Source: Lachnospiraceae bacterium
GTDB taxonomy: Bacteria; Bacillota; Clostridia; Lachnospirales; Lachnospiraceae
Assembly: GCA_022792335.1 (NCBI GenBank)
Contig: JAAWAV010000047.1
Span: 1-36,367 of the forward strand
DNA length: 36,367 nucleotides
Reading direction: 5' to 3'
The notes beneath the pieces were generated by a model that saw only the letters and a program-made list of their open reading frames with translations, ran no database searches and was not told where the DNA came from. Shown here piece by piece: positions 1 through 8,202 of this stretch (position 1 is the first letter of the stretch; each line of letters opens with the position of its first letter). The position numbers and the translations under genes are program-made.

Positions 1-28
1 TCTGACAAAAGAATCAGAACTTGCCAGT

Positions 29-55
29 GTATTATTTTTCTGCATGCACATAATA
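29..55 (+). promoter_or_regulatory. Possible forespore (sigma-G/F-like) promoter of the SASP gene
   Basis: A CATAATA box at 49-55 resembles the -10 element of forespore promoters, and TGTATT at 29-34 could be the -35. The 14-nt spacer is shorter than usual for sigma-G, so this is a weak call that rests partly on the known forespore expression of SASP genes. Confidence 0.3.
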
Positions 56-94
56 AGCGTGTACCAAATAACAACCGAAAAGGAGGTGCTTCAG

Positions 95-310
95 ATGTCT
101 ACAAAAAATTCTGGAAGCAGCAATCAGGTAAACGTACCCGAAGCAAAAGAGGCTATGGATCGCTTCAAGATGGAAGTGGCCAATGAGCTGGGTGTGCCGT
201 TAAAGAATGGTTACAACGGTGACCTCACTTCTTACCAGAACGGTTCCGTTGGCGGCTATATGGTCAAGAAGATGATTGAGGAACAGGAAAGACAGATGGC
301 TGGTAAGTAA
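95..310 (+). CDS. Alpha/beta-type small acid-soluble spore protein (SASP)
   Basis: This 71-residue protein would coat and protect DNA in the dormant spore and be degraded at germination. The second half carries the family hallmarks: an ELGVPL segment (about residues 32-37) followed by GSVGGYMVKKMIEEQ near the C-terminus, matching the conserved glycine-rich DNA-binding helix of alpha/beta SASPs. The length is typical of the family. The frame is open upstream to another ATG at 44, but I place the start at 95 because AAAGGAGG lies 8-9 bases before it and the N-terminus then matches family size. The gene stands alone and is followed by a strong terminator shared with the convergent fba gene. Its presence implies a spore-forming host. 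Assignment is secure; which SASP paralogue it is cannot be told. Confidence 0.93.
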   Translation: MSTKNSGSSNQVNVPEAKEAMDRFKMEVANELGVPLKNGYNGDLTSYQNGSVGGYMVKKMIEEQERQMAGK

Positions 311-356
311 ACCTTCCTCTTTCCAAATCGGGAACTGAATACAAAATTTCCCGGAG

Positions 357-396
357 AAAATGGCTGTCCCTGAAAAAAGGACAGCCATTTTTTATT
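357..396. terminator. Bidirectional terminator between SASP and fba
   Basis: A 13-bp stem (AAAATGGCTGTCC with GGACAGCCATTTT, 357-369 and 379-391) closes a 9-nt loop and runs into T residues on the plus strand. The complementary strand also ends in TTTT, so it can serve both convergent genes. Confidence 0.85.
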
Positions 397-447
397 TCAT
401 AGAAAGGTGCGTCCTATGAAACAAAAACGCATTACGGCGATAAAAAA

Positions 448-1386
448 TCAGATCTTTCCGGAAGAACCAAGAACCTCAGTGATCTTGTGCTTCACGACAT
501 CCTTCACATAAGCCCTTGCCGGAGACAGATACTGTCTAGGATCAAAATGATCCGGATGAGCCATCATATGCTCTCTAATACCTGCGGTCAGAGCCAGACG
601 AAGGTCAGAATCAATGTTGATCTTGCAAACTGCCATTCTGGCTGCCTGACGAAGCTGATCTTCAGGAACACCGATGGCGTCCTTTAAAGCTCCGCCATTG
701 GCATTGATAATCTTTACATATTCCTGAGGAACAGAAGAAGAGCCATGGAGTACAATCGGGAAACCAGGCAGTCTCTTCGCTACATCTTCCAGGATGTCAA
801 AACGAAGCTGAGGGTTTGTACCAGGTTTGAACTTGTAAGCGCCGTGGCTTGTTCCGATGGCGATAGCCAGGGAGTCCACTCCTGTCTTATCTACAAACTC
901 TTCTACCTCTTCCGGTCTGGTGTAGGAAGAATCCTCCGCGCTCACCTGCACATCATCTTCGATGCCGGCCAGCGTACCAAGCTCTGCTTCTACCACTACG
1001 CCTTTTTCATGAGCATACTCTGCAACCTTCTTCGCCAATGCGATATTCTCCTCAAAAGGCTTGGAAGAACCGTCAATCATCACAGAGGTGAAGCCACCGT
1101 CGATACAGGACTTGCAGATCTCAAAATCTGCGCCGTGATCCAGATGCAGAGCAATGGGAAGCTCCGGATAAATATCAAGAGCAGCCTCAACCAGACGCTT
1201 CAGATATGCGCCATTGGCATATTTCCTGGCGCCTGCGGAAGCCTGCAAAATGATGGGGGATTTCTCCTCCGCTGCAGCTTCAGTGATGGCCTGGACGATC
1301 TCCATGTTGTTCACATTGAACGCGCCAATCGCATAGCCGCCTTCATATGCTTTCTTAAACATTTCAGTAGTTGTAACTAAGGGCAT
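448..1386 (-). CDS. fba: Fructose-bisphosphate aldolase, class II
   Basis: Zinc-dependent cleavage of fructose 1,6-bisphosphate to glyceraldehyde-3-phosphate and dihydroxyacetone phosphate in glycolysis and gluconeogenesis. The 312-residue protein shows the class II motifs: HLDHG at 81-85 (Asp83 expected catalytic, His84 zinc ligand), IGTSHG with His181, and VLHGSSS with His214, then KINIDSD (255-261) for phosphate binding. Length fits the shorter class IIB group. The open frame extends 13 codons upstream, but the ATG at 1386 has an AAGGAAG ribosome site 8-9 bases before it and gives the usual MPLVTTxEMF N-terminus. It is a single-gene unit with its own promoter and the shared terminator at 357-396. 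A tagatose-bisphosphate aldolase activity cannot be excluded from motifs alone. Confidence 0.95.
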   Translation of the reverse strand: MPLVTTTEMFKKAYEGGYAIGAFNVNNMEIVQAITEAAAEEKSPIILQASAGARKYANGAYLKRLVEAALDIYPELPIALHLDHGADFEICKSCIDGGFTSVMIDGSSKPFEENIALAKKVAEYAHEKGVVVEAELGTLAGIEDDVQVSAEDSSYTRPEEVEEFVDKTGVDSLAIAIGTSHGAYKFKPGTNPQLRFDILEDVAKRLPGFPIVLHGSSSVPQEYVKIINANGGALKDAIGVPEDQLRQAARMAVCKINIDSDLRLALTAGIREHMMAHPDHFDPRQYLSPARAYVKDVVKHKITEVLGSSGKI

Positions 1387-1436
1387 TGTTATCTCTTCCT
1401 TTCTATGGATTCTTTGCGTTTGCACGCTTTGTCCTT

Positions 1437-1465
1437 ATTATATCATAAACTCCATTTTTTAACAG
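1437..1465 (-). promoter_or_regulatory. Probable fba promoter
   Basis: On the minus strand a consensus TATAAT -10 (1437-1442) lies 51 bases before the fba start. The -35 at 17-nt spacing (1460-1465, CTGTTA) is poor, so the -10 carries the call. Confidence 0.5.
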
Positions 1466-1611
1466 TTGTTTTTTTACTAATTTTTGCAGGATACATGGAA
1501 AGGCCGTAGTTCCTTCTGACATACCACAAGCATTCTCGTTTCTCTCATCTGCACCAATTGAAAACAACTGCATATGATAAAGCAACAGCATTTTCTGAAA
1601 GGATGGTTCCC

Positions 1612-2232
1612 TTGAAAGAAACCTCCTGTTATATTCGCTTTTTCCATGCCGCCGCCGATACGGAAGCTCTTCAGGTTTCCGTAGATGACACTTCCCTTCT
1701 GTCGGAACTTTCCTACCGGACAGTTACTGGCTATGCGGAGTTAAGGACAGGTTTTCTGACCATTACTCTGGCCGGCACCCGCTCCAGACGAGTCTATCTG
1801 CAAAAGACTCTGCCCTTCTTCCTTCCTATTAAATATACTCTCGCCATCATTCAGACGGATAATGGGCTGGACCTCAGACAGATCTTTGATTACATGTGCC
1901 CGCTGTTTCCCTCCGGTTTCGGTTGTTTACGAGCCGCCAATCTGGCCTATCAAAGCGGACCTCTGGATTTCTTCCTCTATGGAAACAAGCTGGTCTTTGC
2001 TGATGTGACTTTCAAGGAAGTCACTCCTTTCAAACCCTTCCGCCCAGGCGAATACGGCTTTTATCTGACTCCTGGGCAGGAAGAAGATAACCCGCTTCTT
2101 TCCATCTTGACAGATATAGAAGCCGGAACGATGTACACCATGTGCGTCATCAATGGAACCTGGGGACCGGATGCTCTGGATGTGGTCATATTGGACTACG
2201 ACGACTCCGTTCCGAAGATCGAACCCCGTTAG
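1612..2232 (+). CDS. DUF4397 domain-containing protein
   Basis: A protein of about 206 residues beginning ETSCYIRFFHAAADTEALQVSVDD, which matches the start of DUF4397 (a beta-sandwich repeat usually beginning with R-hydrophobic-H-A-x-P/A-D). DUF4397 proteins are often surface or secreted, but no signal peptide or hydrophobic segment is visible here, so this copy may be cytoplasmic or a spore protein; the function is unknown. I prefer the TTG start at 1612, because AAAGGA sits 8 bases before it; an in-frame ATG at 1603 has its Shine-Dalgarno sequence abutting the start and a TTG at 1558 has none. It stands alone and ends at a strong hairpin. The interval 1466-1611 holds only the upstream region of the two divergent genes. 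Confidence 0.75.
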   Translation: MKETSCYIRFFHAAADTEALQVSVDDTSLLSELSYRTVTGYAELRTGFLTITLAGTRSRRVYLQKTLPFFLPIKYTLAIIQTDNGLDLRQIFDYMCPLFPSGFGCLRAANLAYQSGPLDFFLYGNKLVFADVTFKEVTPFKPFRPGEYGFYLTPGQEEDNPLLSILTDIEAGTMYTMCVINGTWGPDALDVVILDYDDSVPKIEPR

Positions 2233-2239
2233 CCATACA

Positions 2240-2281
2240 AAAACCAATGGATTCCGGCCCCTGCCGGAATCCATTGGTTTT
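2240..2281. terminator. Bidirectional terminator between DUF4397 gene and ABC operon
   Basis: A 19-bp perfect stem (2240-2258 with 2263-2281) around a CCCT tetraloop. It is flanked by A/T runs inside the stem ends (AAAACC...GGTTTT), so it can stop both the plus-strand DUF4397 transcript and the minus-strand exporter operon. Confidence 0.88.
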
Positions 2282-2301
2282 CAAGACCTTTTGGATGTAT
2301 T

Positions 2302-4185
2302 TTATGCAGTCCTCTCGAACTGACTGTTGTAGAGTTCCGCATAGAATCCCTGTTTCTTAAGCAATTCCTCGTGAGTCCCCTGCTCGATGATATCGCCATC
2401 TTTCATAACCAGAATCAGGTCCGCGTCTCGAATGGTGGAGAGTCGATGGGCAATGACAAAGCTGGTCCGCCCTCTCATCAGGTTATCCATGGCCTTTTGA
2501 ATCCGCTCCTCCGTTCTGGTATCTACAGAGCTGGTTGCCTCATCCAGGATCAGAATCTTATTGTCTGCCAGAATGGCTCTGGCGATGGTAAGAAGCTGTT
2601 TTTGCCCCTGGGACACATTCCCCGCCTCTTCATTTAGCTCCAGATTATAACCATCCGGCAAGGTAGAGATAAAATGATGGGCATGAGCCGCCTTTGCCGC
2701 GGCAATGACCTCCTCGTCGGTGGCATCCAATTTTCCGTAACGGATATTTTCCATAATAGAACCTTTAAAAAGCCAGGTATCCTGAAGGACCATACCAAAA
2801 AGTTCTCGAAGCTCACTCCGGTTGAAGGAACGGATATCTTTCCCATCAATTCGGATCGCTCCGCCATTCACATCGTAAAACCGCATCAGAAGTTTCACCA
2901 GCGTCGTCTTGCCTGCGCCGGTGGGACCGACAATGGCGATCTTCTTTCCAGCTGAAATCTCGGCGCTAAAATCGTTGATGATCATCTTGTCCGGTCGGTA
3001 GCCAAATTTCACATGGTCAAAGGTCACGTTCCCCTCAATCCCTGTAAGAGAAGCCGGATGTTCTACACTCTGGTCCTCTTCTTCCTCCTCCAGAAATTCA
3101 AAAACACGTTCTGCTGCTGCCGCCGTAGACTGAAGCAGGTTGGACACCTGGGCCATCTGAGCAATCGGCTGGGTAAAGTTTCTCACATACTGGATAAAGG
3201 ACTGGATATCTCCCACCTGAATCCGCCCGCGGATAGTCAGAAAACCTCCTACAATCGCCACGGCCACATACCCAAGGTTTCCCACAAACTGCATGACCGG
3301 CTGCATCATACCGGAGAAAAACTGGGATTTCCATGCAGACTGATACAGGATCTGGTTGGTCTCATTAAATTCCCGAAGGACCGCTTCTTCTCGGTTGAAT
3401 ACTTTGATGACTGTATGGCCACCGTAATTTTCTTCCACCTGACCATTAACCTTCCCCAGATATTCCTGCTGCTGTCGGAAAAACCGCTGGGAACGTTTGA
3501 TAATAAAGGAAATCATTCCCATGGAGATCGGAAGAATGAGAAGAGCGAGCACCGTCATCAGAGGACTGATGGAAAGCATCATGACAAACACGCCGATAAT
3601 CGTCGTCACCGAAGTGATCATCTGAGTAATACTCTGGTTCAGGCTCTGCCCCAAAGTATCCACGTCATTGGTAATCCTGGAAAGCACTTCCCCGTGGGTC
3701 TTGGTATCATAATAGTTCATGGGAAGCCGGTTGATCTTTTCTGACATTTCCTTCCTCATACGGAAGCTCACCTTCTGTGAAATCGTCGTCATCGTCAACC
3801 CCTGAGCGAAACCGCACAGGGCGCTTATGCCGTAAAGCACCAAGAGCGTGAAAAGAATCCTCCCAATGGCAGAAAAATCAATACCGGGACCTCCGGAAAG
3901 CTTTCCAGTCAGTCCAGTAAAAATCTCTGTGGTCGCCCTTCCAAGAATTTTCGGTCCAACCACATGAAACACCGTACTCGCTACCGCGAAAACAAGGACC
4001 GTCAAAATCCCCCATTTATAGCGCCCCATATAGGCAATCAGCTTCTTCATGGTCTTTCCAAAGTTTTTAGCCTTCTCCCCACTTCCGCCTGCGGGGCCGC
4101 CGTGTCCTCCCATGCCTCCCCTTCGCATCCCGGGAGCAGCATGTTGCCCTTCCTGTTTCGGAGTTTTTTTCGTCTCGTTATACAT
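2302..4185 (-). CDS. ABC exporter half-transporter, catalytic-type subunit
   Basis: One half of a heterodimeric ABC exporter (membrane domain about residues 45-345, ATPase about 385-620). Walker A GPTGAGKT is at 420-427, Walker B ILILDE at 544-549 with the catalytic Glu549, and the switch His at 580. The signature is VSQGQ (524-528) instead of LSGGQ. The N-terminus has a Gly/Met-rich cytoplasmic stretch (about 18-37). I chose the ATG at 4185 because AGGAGG lies 9 bases upstream; a GTG at 4209 lacks this. It overlaps the upstream half-transporter gene by 8 nt (ATGTATAA), so translation is probably coupled. The partner is the gene at 4178-6406 and the regulator is the MarR gene ahead of it. Substrate unknown; drug or peptide export is usual for MarR-linked pairs of this family. 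Confidence 0.93.
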   Translation of the reverse strand: MYNETKKTPKQEGQHAAPGMRRGGMGGHGGPAGGSGEKAKNFGKTMKKLIAYMGRYKWGILTVLVFAVASTVFHVVGPKILGRATTEIFTGLTGKLSGGPGIDFSAIGRILFTLLVLYGISALCGFAQGLTMTTISQKVSFRMRKEMSEKINRLPMNYYDTKTHGEVLSRITNDVDTLGQSLNQSITQMITSVTTIIGVFVMMLSISPLMTVLALLILPISMGMISFIIKRSQRFFRQQQEYLGKVNGQVEENYGGHTVIKVFNREEAVLREFNETNQILYQSAWKSQFFSGMMQPVMQFVGNLGYVAVAIVGGFLTIRGRIQVGDIQSFIQYVRNFTQPIAQMAQVSNLLQSTAAAAERVFEFLEEEEEDQSVEHPASLTGIEGNVTFDHVKFGYRPDKMIINDFSAEISAGKKIAIVGPTGAGKTTLVKLLMRFYDVNGGAIRIDGKDIRSFNRSELRELFGMVLQDTWLFKGSIMENIRYGKLDATDEEVIAAAKAAHAHHFISTLPDGYNLELNEEAGNVSQGQKQLLTIARAILADNKILILDEATSSVDTRTEERIQKAMDNLMRGRTSFVIAHRLSTIRDADLILVMKDGDIIEQGTHEELLKKQGFYAELYNSQFERTA

Positions 4186-6406
4186 GTCCAAGCTCCTCCT
4201 TTCCTTCACTCCCGATTACGCTTTTCTCTTCCGACTTTCCGGTAAGCTCCTCTTCCGAGAGCTGAGAACCTGCAATCTGCCGATAGACCTCGCAGTTCTT
4301 AAGAAGCTCCTCGTGGGTCCCCTTTCCCGCAATTCGTCCTTCATCCAGTACGATAATCTGCTCCGCATGAAGGATAGTGCTGACTCTCTGGGCCACCACC
4401 AGCTTTGTGCTGCCCGCCGCATATTCGTTCAGAGCCTTTCTGAGGGTTGCATCCGTCTTAAAATCCAGAGCAGAAAAGCTGTCGTCAAACACATAGATGT
4501 TGGGCTTTTTTGCCACAGCACGGGCGATGGAGAGGCGTTGCTTCTGCCCGCCAGATACATTGGCGCCGCCCTGGGCAATGTGGCTTTCATACTTCTCCGG
4601 CTTTTCTTCTACAAAATCTGCTGCCTGGGCAATGGTGGCTGCCTCCCGAATCTCATCCTCATCTGCATCCCGTCTGCCAAATCTTAAATTAGAAGCAATG
4701 GTCCCGGAGAAAAGTACGCCCTTTTGAGGTACGAAGCCAATCTGTTCTCTGAGTTCCTGAATGGACAGCTCCCGTATATCCACGCCATCCACAGTAATCG
4801 AACCCTCCGTCACATCGTAAAGTCTGGGCAGAAGATTTACCAACGTGGATTTTCCGCTTCCCGTACTTCCGATAAAAGCCGTCGTCTCTCCTGGCTTTGC
4901 CGTAAAGGTAATATCATGGAGCACATCATTTCCTGCGCCGGGATACCGGAAAGAAACATGGTTAAATTCCACAATACCTTTTGCATCCTTTGGAAGAGGG
5001 ATGGGGGACGCCTTTTCCTCAATGGAAACTTTTGTCGTCAATACCTCATCAATACGGTTCGCCGCCACAGCTGCTCTCGGCAGCATAATCGATACCATGG
5101 TAATCATCAAGAACGCCATGACAATCTGCATGGTATAGGTAATGAAAGCCATCATATCGCCTACCTGGAGATTCCCCCCTTCAATCCCGTGGGCGCCGGT
5201 CCAGATGATGAGTACTGTAATCCCGTTCATAATAAACATCATGGCAGGCATCATAAAGGACATGCACCGGTTGGTAAAGAGCATCGTCCTTGTCAAATCC
5301 CGGTTGGCCGCGTCAAACCGCGCTTCCTCATGTTTTTCTCTGCTGAATGCCCGGATCACAGGCAGGCCGGTTAAGATCTCCCTGGCCACCAAATTAACCC
5401 GGTCCACCAGTTTCTGCATCAGTTTAAACTTCGGCATAGCCACCGCCATGAGTATGACCACCAGACAGCTCACCGCCAATACAGCCACTCCAATGATCCA
5501 GGCCATGGAAGCGCCGGACCGGATCACTTTAAAGAGGCCGCCAATACCGATAATAGGAGCATATAGCACCATCCGCAAAAGAAGCACCGTCACAAGCTGG
5601 ACCTGTTGGATATCATTGGTACTCCTGGTAATCAGAGAAGAAGTAGAAAATCGGTCCATCTCCCCGCCGGAAAAGGAAATCACTTTCCGGAACACCTGGC
5701 CCCTCAGCCGCATACCGACGGAGGCCGCCACTTTGGAGGCTATCAGACAGACCAAAACACTGGCTGCCATGGCAAGAAGGGCAATTCCCAACATTTTAAG
5801 GCCGGAAAAAAACAGATAATCTGTCTGAAGTTTCTTTAAGTCTACGCCGATGACCTCATATTCTGCTTTCACGTAAGCTGTTCCAAGCTGACTTAACATG
5901 GAGTCGGAAAGAGCCTCTGTCTGAGTAGTAAGCTCCGCCATGATTCCCGCCGCCATTTCTGGGGAAAGTTCTGAAACTTCTAGTCCCATTTGCCTGGCCA
6001 TCATAAATCCTGCCTCCGCCCGGCTTAAAATCTCGTTCAGCTCCTTAAGCGCCTCATCAGATAGCTTTTTTCTTATTAACAGGGGCTCTTCCCCGACCGC
6101 TGGATACTGCCTCCTGTAACGGACATATTCTTCTTCAGAAAAGTTTTCTGTGGACAACAATTGATAGGAGCCCTCTACTGTCTGCCTTTCTCCATCCTCC
6201 AGAAACAGAAACAGATTTTCCATTTCCGCCTGTCGAATGGCTTCCGGCACCCCGTGGGCAATCCCGCCCTGCTGAATCCCCACGTCTACAATGTCTGACG
6301 TATATTGTGGAAGGGACAGGTCACAATACGCCTGCAATCCCAGAAGCATCAGAATAAGAAGCGCCCAGCCCGTCGATTGCCTGAGATATTTCAAAATCTT
6401 TCCCAT
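4178..6406 (-). CDS. ABC exporter half-transporter, degenerate-site subunit
   Basis: The second half of the heterodimeric exporter, 742 residues. Walker A GSTGSGKST is at 513-521 and the signature VSGGQ at 617-621 is near canonical. The Walker B region reads VFDD, placing Asp642 where the catalytic Glu belongs, and the switch His is replaced by Gln673 (VAQR). These are the changes known from the degenerate-site subunit of heterodimeric exporters such as TM287/TM288. Between the first and second membrane helices there is an insertion of roughly 150 residues (about 45-195), rich in charged residues and helical in character, expected outside the membrane. AGGAG lies 10 bases before the ATG. The gene follows marR by 59 nt in the same transcript. 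Confidence 0.92.
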   Translation of the reverse strand: MGKILKYLRQSTGWALLILMLLGLQAYCDLSLPQYTSDIVDVGIQQGGIAHGVPEAIRQAEMENLFLFLEDGERQTVEGSYQLLSTENFSEEEYVRYRRQYPAVGEEPLLIRKKLSDEALKELNEILSRAEAGFMMARQMGLEVSELSPEMAAGIMAELTTQTEALSDSMLSQLGTAYVKAEYEVIGVDLKKLQTDYLFFSGLKMLGIALLAMAASVLVCLIASKVAASVGMRLRGQVFRKVISFSGGEMDRFSTSSLITRSTNDIQQVQLVTVLLLRMVLYAPIIGIGGLFKVIRSGASMAWIIGVAVLAVSCLVVILMAVAMPKFKLMQKLVDRVNLVAREILTGLPVIRAFSREKHEEARFDAANRDLTRTMLFTNRCMSFMMPAMMFIMNGITVLIIWTGAHGIEGGNLQVGDMMAFITYTMQIVMAFLMITMVSIMLPRAAVAANRIDEVLTTKVSIEEKASPIPLPKDAKGIVEFNHVSFRYPGAGNDVLHDITFTAKPGETTAFIGSTGSGKSTLVNLLPRLYDVTEGSITVDGVDIRELSIQELREQIGFVPQKGVLFSGTIASNLRFGRRDADEDEIREAATIAQAADFVEEKPEKYESHIAQGGANVSGGQKQRLSIARAVAKKPNIYVFDDSFSALDFKTDATLRKALNEYAAGSTKLVVAQRVSTILHAEQIIVLDEGRIAGKGTHEELLKNCEVYRQIAGSQLSEEELTGKSEEKSVIGSEGKEELGHV

Positions 6407-6465
6407 ACTTGTCGTTCTCCTTTAAGTCTCTTTAAACTGTCTTATTTTCCATTCTTTTTTTCAAT

Positions 6466-6921
6466 CTACCGCCGTCGGAATACCTCCTCAGCGCAGAGAA
6501 TAAATCGTTCCGTCAGTTCCAGTAGCTGTTCCATATTCTCACCTCCCATACGTTCTGCAATCTGGCTTACTGCCTCATCCCGGTAGCGTCTCTCCGCCTC
6601 CAGATTTTTTCTTCCGGTCTCCGTCAAGTTTATATAGACCACCCGCCTGTCCTGACTGGAGACTGTCCGTACGAGGAAACCCTTTTCCTCCAGAGTCCCT
6701 ATCATCTTTGATACGGCTGGTTTGCTGATATAACCGTCCATGGTCAGCTCCGAAGGCTTAACTCCAGGACTTTCCGGATGCTTCTCCAGAAAATATTCCA
6801 CCTGAATGAGCATCATCAACTCTCCCGGATTTAATCTCAAAACCATGTCCTGCGCACAAACCAGTCTGTGAAGCCTGTTGATTTGTTCAAAGAAACGGCC
6901 GCCTGTGGAATCCGCTTTCAT
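6466..6921 (-). CDS. MarR-family transcriptional repressor of the exporter operon
   Basis: A 151-residue winged-helix regulator. The central part (about 35-105) has the MarR layout: a helix pair, the recognition helix region SKPAVSKMIGTLEEKGFLVR, then the wing SSQDRRVVYINLTETGR, where the D-R-R motif is diagnostic for the family. Flanking helices form the dimer interface. It is first in an operon with the two half-transporters, a common arrangement in which MarR represses its own operon and a small ligand, often a pump substrate, relieves it. GGGGGAG lies 7 bases before the ATG. A near-perfect palindrome between promoter and start is the likely binding site. Confidence 0.93.
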   Translation of the reverse strand: MKADSTGGRFFEQINRLHRLVCAQDMVLRLNPGELMMLIQVEYFLEKHPESPGVKPSELTMDGYISKPAVSKMIGTLEEKGFLVRTVSSQDRRVVYINLTETGRKNLEAERRYRDEAVSQIAERMGGENMEQLLELTERFILCAEEVFRRR

Positions 6922-6938
6922 ACGATCACTCCCCCAAA

Positions 6939-6959
6939 ATGATTAACCAGGTAAATCAT
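6939..6959. promoter_or_regulatory. Palindromic operator, probable MarR binding site
   Basis: A 21-bp near-perfect palindrome: ATGATT-T-ACC on one side mirrored by GGT-T-AATCAT, with only the centre and one symmetric position pair unpaired. It lies between the -10 box (6974-6979) and the marR Shine-Dalgarno sequence, about +8 to +28 of the predicted transcript. Size, symmetry and position are those of MarR operators. Confidence 0.75.
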
Positions 6960-6973
6960 TAACACGAGAAACT

Positions 6974-7001
6974 ATTATAATAAAATTTTGTGGAAAGTCA
7001 A
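6974..7001 (-). promoter_or_regulatory. Promoter of the marR-ABC exporter operon
   Basis: On the minus strand TTGACT (6996-7001) and a consensus TATAAT (6974-6979) are separated by 16 nt. The start of transcription would be near 6967, just before the palindrome. The remaining 7002-7105 interval shows nothing I can assign. Confidence 0.8.
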
Positions 7002-7105
7002 TGGATTTTATGCTTTGTTTAGAAAAATATCGGAATTATATCATGAATATATGTTCAGAACAGTTTCTTGTTGGATGGAACATTCAGGGGACTTTCCTAA
7101 GCAGC

Positions 7106-7145
7106 AAAAATGCCGCTTGACCGTTCATTCTGACGGCCAGCGGCA
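7106..7145 (-). terminator. Terminator of the NlpC/P60 gene
   Basis: On the minus strand a 7-bp stem TGCCGCT/AGCGGCA continues past a small internal loop and is followed by TTTTT (7106-7110). It lies 25 bases past the stop codon. Confidence 0.75.
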
Positions 7146-7169
7146 CTCCATTCTCTCCATAAAAATTTT

Positions 7170-8006
7170 TCAAAAAATACTCCCTGCCATTGTCACCGTA
7201 GCCGCCAAGTCTCCCCGGTAGTTGGCAGCCGTATGGTTCAGGCTATTTACCACGACGCCATCCTGCCCCATCCGACCTGTGGCGTGGACATACTGAAAAC
7301 ATCCGATATAGAGCGCCATATGGCCTGGAAAATAGAGAAGATCCCCCGGTTTTACACTACACACAGGAATTTCCTTTACCGGATACCCCTCTTTCACCGC
7401 CGCATCCCGGTAGATGTAGACTCCGTGAAGCAGATATACCATGGAACAAAGCCCGGAACAATCAATTCCCCAAGGGGTTTTTCCGCCCCACCGATAGGGG
7501 GTGTGTAAATAGGAAACAGCCGTCCGTACCAAGCTTTCCCGAAATATCTCTTCTTCTTTTTGAACAGAATCATGGATTTCTGAAAGAGGACGAAGCTGGG
7601 ATCGACGCATATAAATTCCCCTTCCGTCAATGAGGCTTACCTGCTGCCATCCTGCCTGTCCTTCGTCTGGCACCTCTGCCACCAGACTTCCCCTCGGCAG
7701 AGTCAGCACATAAGGATTCTGGTAACCAGGAATTTCATAAACATCTGCTGACCGGGAAGTCACCACATATTTGGGAAGTTTCTGCCACTTCCGAATGTTC
7801 CATTCCCGGCACTCCAGCCCGTCCAGTCTCGCATATCCCTGATATCCATAGATCGTTTCCACCAGCGCCCAGCCACCTTTTATCGTTTTCTCCTGAATCT
7901 GTACTTCCATACCATAAAGCACCTCATCCACTGTCTGAGACTCTACAGACGGATGCTCTTTCAGCGGCAAAAATGGTTCTTTTACGATTCCGTTACGATT
8001 CCACAT
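7170..8006 (-). CDS. NlpC/P60 cysteine peptidase, dipeptidyl-peptidase VI / YkfC-like
   Basis: Probably a gamma-D-glutamyl-(L)-diamino-acid endopeptidase acting on murein peptides. The 278-residue chain has two SH3-like regions (about 15-70 and 78-140) and a C-terminal NlpC/P60 domain (about 155-275). The catalytic triad is visible: Cys183 in IDCSGL, His229 in PGHMALY and His241 in YVHATG. The RWGGKTPWGIDCSG context is that of the dipeptidyl-peptidase VI / YkfC group. There is no signal peptide, so the enzyme should be cytoplasmic, recycling imported cell-wall peptides or acting in the mother cell during sporulation. GGGAGG lies 5 bases before the ATG. It is monocistronic or read from the acetyltransferase upstream. 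No peptide permease or epimerase gene is next to it. Confidence 0.88.
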   Translation of the reverse strand: MWNRNGIVKEPFLPLKEHPSVESQTVDEVLYGMEVQIQEKTIKGGWALVETIYGYQGYARLDGLECREWNIRKWQKLPKYVVTSRSADVYEIPGYQNPYVLTLPRGSLVAEVPDEGQAGWQQVSLIDGRGIYMRRSQLRPLSEIHDSVQKEEEIFRESLVRTAVSYLHTPYRWGGKTPWGIDCSGLCSMVYLLHGVYIYRDAAVKEGYPVKEIPVCSVKPGDLLYFPGHMALYIGCFQYVHATGRMGQDGVVVNSLNHTAANYRGDLAATVTMAGSIF

Positions 8007-8039
8007 ATTTTCCTCCCCTGACCTTGTCCGGTTCTTTCA

Positions 8040-8183
8040 TCAGAACATTCTATGAAACCAGTCGAAAGGATATACCACTATGCCGATTCTGTCCATATTT
8101 TGCCGCCCATACTTGGTAGCAACAAATCCCCTGCCACTCTGGTATTTTGCAAGATTCCCAAAGCCATAATTTAAGTGTAACAT
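8040..8183 (-). pseudogene. Possible 47-codon gene remnant
   Basis: An open frame of 47 codons, MLHLNYGFGNLAKYQS... to a stop after DWFHRMF, with amino-acid content more like real protein than chance (GRGFVATKYGRQNMDRIG). It lies 19 nt behind the acetyltransferase stop and has no convincing ribosome site. I do not recognise the family. It may be a small gene, the 3' end of a decayed gene, or a chance frame in A+T-richer DNA. Confidence 0.22.
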
Positions 8184-8202
8184 CTCGAACGAGCATATGT
8201 AC

